64,000 bases of DNA from Flavobacteriales bacterium (GTDB taxonomy: Bacteria > Bacteroidota > Bacteroidia > Flavobacteriales_E > Vicingaceae): assembly GCA_018608405.1 (NCBI GenBank), contig JABAZP010000036.1, positions 95,684 through 159,683 on the forward strand, written 5' to 3'. The translations under genes and the position numbers were made by a program. Shown piece after piece: positions 58,129 through 64,000 of the stretch; positions within the stretch are counted from its first letter, which is position 1; each line of letters starts with the position of its first letter. The notes below the pieces were generated by a model. It had not been told where the DNA came from, did not search any database, and was given only the letters and a program-made list of their open reading frames with translations.

Positions 58129-61100
58129 ATGACCATATTTCAACGGCTTAGCCTCATTTTATTAGTCATGGTTAGTTCAAGTCACCTACAAGCACAGCAA
58201 AGTTTAGTGTTTACGGCGGCAAATCCTGACTTTAGAAATGGCATGGACTTATATCAAAAAGAAAAGTTTGTTCCCGCTCAGCAATACTTTCAAAAGACCA
58301 TTGAGAGTATACGCGACGTGCATTCTGAAGTAAGAATTGATGCGGAATATTACGCGGCTTTGTGCGCGGTAGAAATGTTTCATGCCAATGCAGAGCCCAT
58401 GTTAAAAAAGTTTATCGAAGATCATCCCGAAAGCTCACATTTAATTTCTGCTTATTTTAATTTAGCGAAGTTTCAGTTTAGAAAGCGAAAGTGGGAAGAC
58501 GTTATTGAATATTTGGCAGAAATTGACCCGTTGGACTTAAGCCCTGACGAGCGCGACGAGTATTACTTTAAAAAAGGTTATGCTTATTTTCAGTTGGATG
58601 AATTCGATCTTGCGGCAAAAGCATTTTATGAAATAAAAGATACGGACAACATTTACGTCGCAGCAGCCAGATATTATTACGCGCACATTTCCTATCAAAA
58701 CGGCAAGTACCAAACGGCATCTGAAAATTTTAATCGCTTGGCAGATGACCCCCAATTTGGCTCGGTGGTTCCCTACTACCTTACTCAAATCTATTATTTA
58801 CAAGGGAAATACGAGCAGCTATTAAATTATGCGCCAGCTGTTTTAGATTCAGCACCACCAAAGAAGGAAGATGAGATAAGAAAACTGATTGGTGATGCCT
58901 ATTATAAAACAGGAAAATTCCAAGAAGCATTACCCAATCTAGAAGGATACTTAAATCGGAATCAAGGAACGAAAGATGATTATTATCAATTGGGATACTC
59001 TTACTTTCAAACTAAAAACTATGCACAAGCGATCCCCTTCTTTCAAAAGGCCGTGGGAGAAAACGATACTTTAGATCAGTCTGCGTATTACTTTATTGGC
59101 CAATCTAACATTTTAAGCGAAAACAAAAGTGGAGCAAAGCCAGCCTTTAAAAATGCCTATCAAATAAAGATAGATCCTGAGGTGACGGAAGATGCTCTGT
59201 TTAATTATGCTAAAACGGCTTACGAGCTAAGCTACCATCCTTACGACGATGCAATTGGTGCTTTTGAGGAATACATTAACACGTATCCAAAATCTCCTAA
59301 ATTAAATGATGCGTACGAGTACCTGGTTGGGGTATACTATTCTACCAAAAACTACGAAGAAGCTTTAAAGTCGATTGATAGAATTAAGCGGCAAGATATA
59401 AAGTTACAACGAGCAAAGCAGCGAATTGCCTACTACAGAGGAGTGGAGCTGTTTCAGTCAAAAGATTATTTGCAGGCGATTGATAAATTTCAAACTTCAC
59501 TGCTGAACAATTACGAACCAAAACTTAAAGCTGCTGCTTTGTTTTGGATGGCGGAAGCGTTTTTTAGATTTGGCGATTACGACAATGCCGATAATTTCTT
59601 TTCTGATTTTTTGGCAAGTTCAGGTGCGAGAAGCTTAGAGTTTTATGACAAGGGTTATTACAATACTGCCTATACTCACTATGAGCGTAAAGCTTATAAT
59701 ACGGCCATTTTTTGGTTCAAGGAATTCGTAGAGAATGCAGATCGGGCAAATCAGGGTTTAATTTATGATGCTTATTTGAGAATTGGAGATAGCTATTTCA
59801 TCCAAAAGGATTATCGCAATGCCATAAAAAATTATAAAGAAGCTGCCAACGTATCAATTGCAAATGAGGATTACGCCATGTTCCAAACTGCTGTTTCGTA
59901 TGGTGTGTTGGGAGAGTATCAGCAAAAGTCGAAACAATTGAACCAACTTTTAAAAGAGCAAAAAGGCTCTACTTATTTCGATGACGCATTATTCGAATTG
60001 GGACGGACGGAATTGATTTTAGGAAGAGAAGCGGAGGCCCTTTCTTTTTATAACCAACTAATTAACGAATACCCTAACAGTTCTTATTTAGCAGGAACTT
60101 ATTTAAAAACAGGATTAATCCATTACAACAGAAAAGAAGATGATTTAGCGCTGAATGATTTTGATCAAGTCATTAAAAAATATCCGGGGACCAATGAAGC
60201 AAAACAAGCTTTGGGAAAAATCAAGAAAATATACATTGATAAAGGAGATGCAGGTGCATTTCAAGATTACATCAATGGGGTTCCCTTTGCAGATATCAGC
60301 AAAAATGAATTGGACTCCACCAATTATGTTATTGCGGAAAATGCCTACTTGGAGGGCAATTGTGACAAAGCGGTTAGAGACTTCACCAATTACATGAAGC
60401 GGTACCCTAAGGGGTTGTTCAGCTTAAATGCTCATTATTATAGAGCTGATTGCGAGTTAAAAGGCGACTTTTTAGAAGAAGCGGCAAAAGACTTTGAGTT
60501 TGTTGTTGCTAAATCTCAAAATAAATTTACCGAGAAATCACTTTTAGCATTAGGAGGAATTTATCGAAAGTTGAACCAAAATGAGGAGGCGATTACAGCA
60601 TATGCTAGGTTGGAAAAATCTGCCAACCGGAAAGAAAATGTACGCTACTCAGTAATTAATTTAATGCAATTGTACGTTAAAAAGGAGGACTTTGAAAAAG
60701 CGTCTGGGTATGCAAATGTAGTATTAAACGAACCGGGCTTAATGGACGAGAATTTATGGCAACAGGGCAAACTAACATTGTCGAAAACGGCTTTTGAAAA
60801 AGAAAATTATGACGTAGCCATTACCCATTTAGATACTTTGTCCACGGTGAACAATAAAACAGGTGCGGAAGCAAAATACCTTCTAGCAAGGGCGTATCAC
60901 TTTAAAGGAGAATATGGTAAAAGCGATACTGCTATTTATCGTTTAGTAGATCAAGTACCATCCTTTCCGTATTGGATTGCGAAGGGATTTATTTTATTGG
61001 CAGATAATTTTATGGAAGCCGAAGATTTTTACAATGCTCGAATTACCTATCAGAGTGTAATAGATAATGCGGACAATGCTGAGCTAAATGAATTGGCAAA

Positions 61101-61275
61101 AGAAAAATTGAATACACTAAATGTGTTAGAGAATGGCAAAAAGAAGGAAGAAGAAAAAGAAGCTCCATTAGAAATTGAGTTTTCTTCGGGTGAGGTAAAA
61201 AACGATAAACTGTTTGAACCAGATTCGGTATCCAACAAACCAGTTAAAGTAGAGGAGGTGAACGATGAAAAATAG
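58129..61275 (+). CDS. Large periplasmic or envelope TPR protein
   Basis: A 1048-residue exported protein with a signal peptide (to SHLQAQQ, about residue 24). From residue 30 nearly to the end it is a superhelix of TPR units, for example DYYQLGYSYFQTKNYAQAIPFFQKAVGE and GLIYDAYLRIGDSYFIQKDYRNAIKNYKEAAN, with Tyr- and Phe-rich helix A. A Lys/Glu-rich tail follows after residue 1000. Such proteins scaffold envelope complexes; the exact role is unknown. The next gene begins 11 bases before its stop, so they form a coupled pair. Confidence 0.85.
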   Translation: MTIFQRLSLILLVMVSSSHLQAQQSLVFTAANPDFRNGMDLYQKEKFVPAQQYFQKTIESIRDVHSEVRIDAEYYAALCAVEMFHANAEPMLKKFIEDHPESSHLISAYFNLAKFQFRKRKWEDVIEYLAEIDPLDLSPDERDEYYFKKGYAYFQLDEFDLAAKAFYEIKDTDNIYVAAARYYYAHISYQNGKYQTASENFNRLADDPQFGSVVPYYLTQIYYLQGKYEQLLNYAPAVLDSAPPKKEDEIRKLIGDAYYKTGKFQEALPNLEGYLNRNQGTKDDYYQLGYSYFQTKNYAQAIPFFQKAVGENDTLDQSAYYFIGQSNILSENKSGAKPAFKNAYQIKIDPEVTEDALFNYAKTAYELSYHPYDDAIGAFEEYINTYPKSPKLNDAYEYLVGVYYSTKNYEEALKSIDRIKRQDIKLQRAKQRIAYYRGVELFQSKDYLQAIDKFQTSLLNNYEPKLKAAALFWMAEAFFRFGDYDNADNFFSDFLASSGARSLEFYDKGYYNTAYTHYERKAYNTAIFWFKEFVENADRANQGLIYDAYLRIGDSYFIQKDYRNAIKNYKEAANVSIANEDYAMFQTAVSYGVLGEYQQKSKQLNQLLKEQKGSTYFDDALFELGRTELILGREAEALSFYNQLINEYPNSSYLAGTYLKTGLIHYNRKEDDLALNDFDQVIKKYPGTNEAKQALGKIKKIYIDKGDAGAFQDYINGVPFADISKNELDSTNYVIAENAYLEGNCDKAVRDFTNYMKRYPKGLFSLNAHYYRADCELKGDFLEEAAKDFEFVVAKSQNKFTEKSLLALGGIYRKLNQNEEAITAYARLEKSANRKENVRYSVINLMQLYVKKEDFEKASGYANVVLNEPGLMDENLWQQGKLTLSKTAFEKENYDVAITHLDTLSTVNNKTGAEAKYLLARAYHFKGEYGKSDTAIYRLVDQVPSFPYWIAKGFILLADNFMEAEDFYNARITYQSVIDNADNAELNELAKEKLNTLNVLENGKKKEEEKEAPLEIEFSSGEVKNDKLFEPDSVSNKPVKVEEVNDEK

Positions 61276-62932
61276 AATAATCATAACTGCATGTATGTGC
61301 CTAATAGCGAGTTTAAGCGTAGCGCAAAAGCAACTTTCGCCAGATACTTTTAAAGTGGTAAAGCCTTACGAACCAACGTTGATTGATGCTAAGAAAATTG
61401 ATTTTGACCCAGTAATTGACGACGAGTTAAAGATTGAATTGGATTTGAAGTACTTTTTTATGGACAAACCTGTTCCCGTTCAATTTCAGCTAGAGCCCAT
61501 ACAACCAGCCAAAATTAAAGGAGAGCCCCTAGTGAAATTGTACAATGGTTATGCGCGTTTGGGAGTTGGAAACGCCTTGTTGCCTTTTGGAGAAATTTAC
61601 TACAATAACTCAAGGTCTAAAGAGTATAGTATTGGCGGGCACTTTCGGTATTTTAACATGGGGGAGGTAAATAATATTGAAGGCATCGATAATCAAGATT
61701 TACACGTGGAATTATTCGGAAAGCGTTTTTGGAAGCGAAATACGTTGAGCTCAAATGTCTCTTTCGACCGTCAGGATTTCAACTACTATGGCTACTATAA
61801 CCTAAACAATCCTCAAAACAAAACTGAGCTACCAAAGAAAGAATTAGAGCAATACTATAATAGATTTTCTGCACAAGTGGCGTTAAAAACGACAAAACAA
61901 GACTCTTTTAACCTGAGACATTCGGGAGACATTCGCTACGAATTGACCACAAATGCAATGAATCATCAAGAAAACAATGTGGTTTTGAATGCCAACTTAA
62001 GTCAGTTTCACAATCCTGAGTTGTACAACTTGGACATCTTAATAGATTACAATCAATATCAATTCAATAAGAACAGTACTATTGTTGGTTTGAAGCCACA
62101 AGTTAGTACAATTGGAGATAAGTTTCGTGTCAACGCGGGTTTAGGGATTTTTATAGATGCCGACACCGAAGCTGATTTTCATTTTTACCCGATTGCTGAG
62201 GTGAAGTATAATGTGATTGATGATATTTTAGTGCCGTATATTGGAGTAAATGGAGAAAAACGAAGAGTGAATTATGCTTCCATCACAAAAGAAAATTTGT
62301 TCGTTGCCAACGATATTCAATTGGAGAATACCAACGAAAAGTTTAATCTGTATGCAGGAGTTCGAGGGACTTTAAGCAAAAAACTCTCCTTTAACTTAAG
62401 TGGATCTTTTAAGAGAACGACAAACGATTACTTGTTTGTTCAAATTGCGGACACCAACCGAACGCTATCCAAAGAGTACTATGCTGTGTACGATGAAATC
62501 GATGCATTGAGTTTTAAGGGTGAAATGGCCTATCAAGTGAACAATAAACTAACACTTTATGGACAGGCAGATTATTTCATTTTTGAAACAGCTAATCAAG
62601 CAGAAGCTTGGCACCGGCCTGACGTGAAGGCGTCCATTTCTGGAGCATATAACTTACGGGATAAAATTATTGTAAAAACGGACTTGATTTTCTGGGGTGA
62701 GCAGTTTGCAAGGGGAGAAGCTAACTTAGATGTGAACAATGCTATAATCGATTACGATGTGGTAAAGTTGAAATCCATTTTCGATGCGAATTTGAATGTA
62801 GAATACAGGTATACGAAGCGCCTTTCTGCCTTTGTTCAGTTTAATAATATTGGCGGAATTAACTTCGAAAAGTATAAAGATTACCCCACTCAAGGCCTTA
62901 ACGTTTGGTGTGGATTAACCTATGCTTTTTAG
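61265..62932 (+). CDS. Outer-membrane beta-barrel protein paired with the TPR protein
   Basis: A 555-residue exported protein with a signal peptide (to LSVAQ, residue 20) and a conserved-looking periplasmic start DTFKVVKPYEPTLIDAKKIDF. The rest alternates amphipathic strands (YARLGVGNALLPFGEIYYNN, YSIGGHFRYFN, RYTKRLSAFVQFNNIGG) and ends with WCGLTYAF, the aromatic end of barrel proteins. No TonB plug is seen. It overlaps the TPR gene by 11 bases, which suggests that the two work together. The function is unknown. Confidence 0.82.
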   Translation: MKNRIIITACMCLIASLSVAQKQLSPDTFKVVKPYEPTLIDAKKIDFDPVIDDELKIELDLKYFFMDKPVPVQFQLEPIQPAKIKGEPLVKLYNGYARLGVGNALLPFGEIYYNNSRSKEYSIGGHFRYFNMGEVNNIEGIDNQDLHVELFGKRFWKRNTLSSNVSFDRQDFNYYGYYNLNNPQNKTELPKKELEQYYNRFSAQVALKTTKQDSFNLRHSGDIRYELTTNAMNHQENNVVLNANLSQFHNPELYNLDILIDYNQYQFNKNSTIVGLKPQVSTIGDKFRVNAGLGIFIDADTEADFHFYPIAEVKYNVIDDILVPYIGVNGEKRRVNYASITKENLFVANDIQLENTNEKFNLYAGVRGTLSKKLSFNLSGSFKRTTNDYLFVQIADTNRTLSKEYYAVYDEIDALSFKGEMAYQVNNKLTLYGQADYFIFETANQAEAWHRPDVKASISGAYNLRDKIIVKTDLIFWGEQFARGEANLDVNNAIIDYDVVKLKSIFDANLNVEYRYTKRLSAFVQFNNIGGINFEKYKDYPTQGLNVWCGLTYAF

Positions 62933-62983
62933 GGTTTGTAAGTTTCTGAAAATGAGAATATAAATTGTTGATTACCTGTTAAT

Positions 62984-63010
62984 AAAAGCTGCTATTTTTA
63001 GCGGCTTTTA
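62984..63010 (+). terminator. Hairpin terminator between the barrel gene and gyrB
   Basis: An 11-bp stem (62984-62994 with 62999-63009, one G-U pair) around TTTT. The T run after the stem is short, so termination may be partial. Confidence 0.65.
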
Positions 63011-63034
63011 TCGCGTTAAAAAGGGGGCTTTCAA

Positions 63035-63042
63035 TATATTTG
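63035..63042 (+). promoter_or_regulatory. -7 box TATATTTG of gyrB
   Basis: Exact TAnnTTTG element 23 bases before the gyrB ATG and after the hairpin terminator. No clear -33 TTG. Confidence 0.5.
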
Positions 63043-63065
63043 TTTAATAGGTTATTTTAAATAAT

Positions 63066-64000
63066 ATGAGCGAGAAGAAAGAAGAATTTAACAAGCACAA
63101 TTATTCAGCCGATAGCATTCAAGCGTTGGAAGGAATGGAGCATGTTCGTATGCGTCCATCCATGTATATTGGGGATGTTGGTACAAGAGGTTTACACCAT
63201 TTGGTATACGAAGTAGTAGATAACTCCATTGACGAAGCATTAGCGGGTCACTGTAATAACATTTCTGTTATTATCAACGAGGATAATTCCATCACCACTG
63301 AAGATGATGGTCGTGGTATTCCTGTGGACATGCATAAGAAAGAAGGTGTCTCTGCATTGGAAGTAGTAATGACTAAGATTGGAGCCGGAGGTAAGTTTGA
63401 TAAGGATTCTTACAAGGTATCCGGTGGTTTGCACGGAGTTGGGGTAAGTTGTGTGAATGCACTTTCGGAGCACTTAAAAGCGACAGTCTATAGAAATGGC
63501 AAAATTTACGAGCAAGAATATGCTCGAGGTAAAGCCTTAAATCCTGTAAAGGAAGTTGGGGTAACGGATAAGCGAGGAACGATTGTTACGTTTAGACCAG
63601 ACTCCACTATTTTTACTCAGGTATTAGAATACAACTACGATACCCTAGCTAATCGTATGCGTGAGTTAGCATATTTGAATAAAGGGATTACCATTCATTT
63701 AGTAGACAGAAGATCTACCAAAGAAGATGGCGAATTTGAGGGAGAAACCTTTCATTCGGAAGAAGGATTAAAAGAGTTTATCACTTACCTAGATGGCACA
63801 CGTGAGCCTTTAATGCAAAATGTGATATCTTTTGAAGGGGAGAAGAATGGAGTGCCGGTGGAGGTCGCCATGATTTACAATACTTCCTACGCTGAAAATT
63901 TACATTCTTATGTCAATAATATTAATACCCACGAAGGTGGAACACACCTCTCCGGTTTCCGTCGTGGATTAACACATACCTTAAAAAAGTATGCAGATGA
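63066..64000 (+). CDS. gyrB: DNA gyrase subunit B, 5' part
   Basis: The first 311 codons; the gene runs off the window. The GHKL ATPase domain is clear: YSADSIQALEGMEHVRMRPSMYIGD, YEVVDNSIDEALAG, DDGRGIPVDMHKKEGVSALEVV, KVSGGLHGVGVSCVNALS, then the transducer domain with NNINTHEGGTHLSGFR. GyrB powers negative supercoiling with GyrA. The ParE alternative is less likely given the gyrase-like RPSMYIGDVGTRGLHHLVYE start, though not excluded. It has its own promoter box. Confidence 0.95.
   Translation, partial: MSEKKEEFNKHNYSADSIQALEGMEHVRMRPSMYIGDVGTRGLHHLVYEVVDNSIDEALAGHCNNISVIINEDNSITTEDDGRGIPVDMHKKEGVSALEVVMTKIGAGGKFDKDSYKVSGGLHGVGVSCVNALSEHLKATVYRNGKIYEQEYARGKALNPVKEVGVTDKRGTIVTFRPDSTIFTQVLEYNYDTLANRMRELAYLNKGITIHLVDRRSTKEDGEFEGETFHSEEGLKEFITYLDGTREPLMQNVISFEGEKNGVPVEVAMIYNTSYAENLHSYVNNINTHEGGTHLSGFRRGLTHTLKKYAD

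Overview
The window is a gene-dense, low-GC chromosomal segment of a Bacteroidota bacterium, most likely order Flavobacteriales, perhaps a marine Cryomorphaceae/Schleiferiaceae-like lineage. The evidence is the complete gliding/type IX secretion core porP-gldK-gldL-gldM-gldN, a PorV2-type protein, a T9SS-sorted nuclease, the syntenic block miaB - sigma-54 activator - lptE - TPR protein - secG next to groES-groEL, PurS as a separate small protein, and TAnnTTTG-type promoter boxes. No tRNA, rRNA, CRISPR array, intact IS element or prophage was seen.

Layout. 1-2.4 kb: tail of a cut gene, RluA-type pseudouridine synthase, ArfB-type ribosome rescue hydrolase, a small acidic protein, SixA phosphatase. 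2.4-6.2 kb: ilvE, a MarR regulator divergent from a UbiA-family prenyltransferase, an L,D-transpeptidase-like protein and a frameshifted lipoprotein gene. 6.3-13.1 kb, all on the minus strand: groES-groEL and the miaB-to-secG cluster. 13.4-22.8 kb: topA, an arginase-fold protein that has lost its metal ligands, and the T9SS motor/core operon. 22.8-35.1 kb: MATE exporter, hydrolase, ABC-F ATPase, RecQ, KpsF, TatC, a DUF5686 outer-membrane protein, LptB, PurS and PssA. 35.3-40.8 kb: PorV2-like protein, a degenerate porU2 remnant, a barrel protein and the T9SS endonuclease I. 40.8-52 kb: Lnt, Lpd, HemH, a small membrane protein, an LpxL-like acyltransferase, a GreA-like protein, PabB, TilS and DsbD. 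52-52.5 kb: the only long gene-free stretch, filled with repeats. 52.5-64 kb: a lipoprotein-type KatG, two glycosyltransferases, an FtsE-like ATPase, a large TPR protein with an outer-membrane partner, and the start of gyrB.

Envelope biogenesis dominates. LptB, LptE, KpsF, an LpxL-like acyltransferase and PssA build lipid and LPS; Lnt matures lipoproteins such as GldK, LptE and, unusually, KatG; SecG and TatC export; GldKLMN with PorP and PorV2 serve type IX secretion, whose one recognisable cargo here is the nuclease at 39117-40766. The window looks like ordinary core chromosome rather than an accessory island. I found no convincing new multi-gene system. The most informative oddities are the porU2 remnant (in-frame TGA plus loss of the protease core), the repeat-filled gap at 51980-52536, the metal-less arginase homologue beside the gld operon, the lipoprotein KatG, and a possible sigma-54-type control region upstream of groES.
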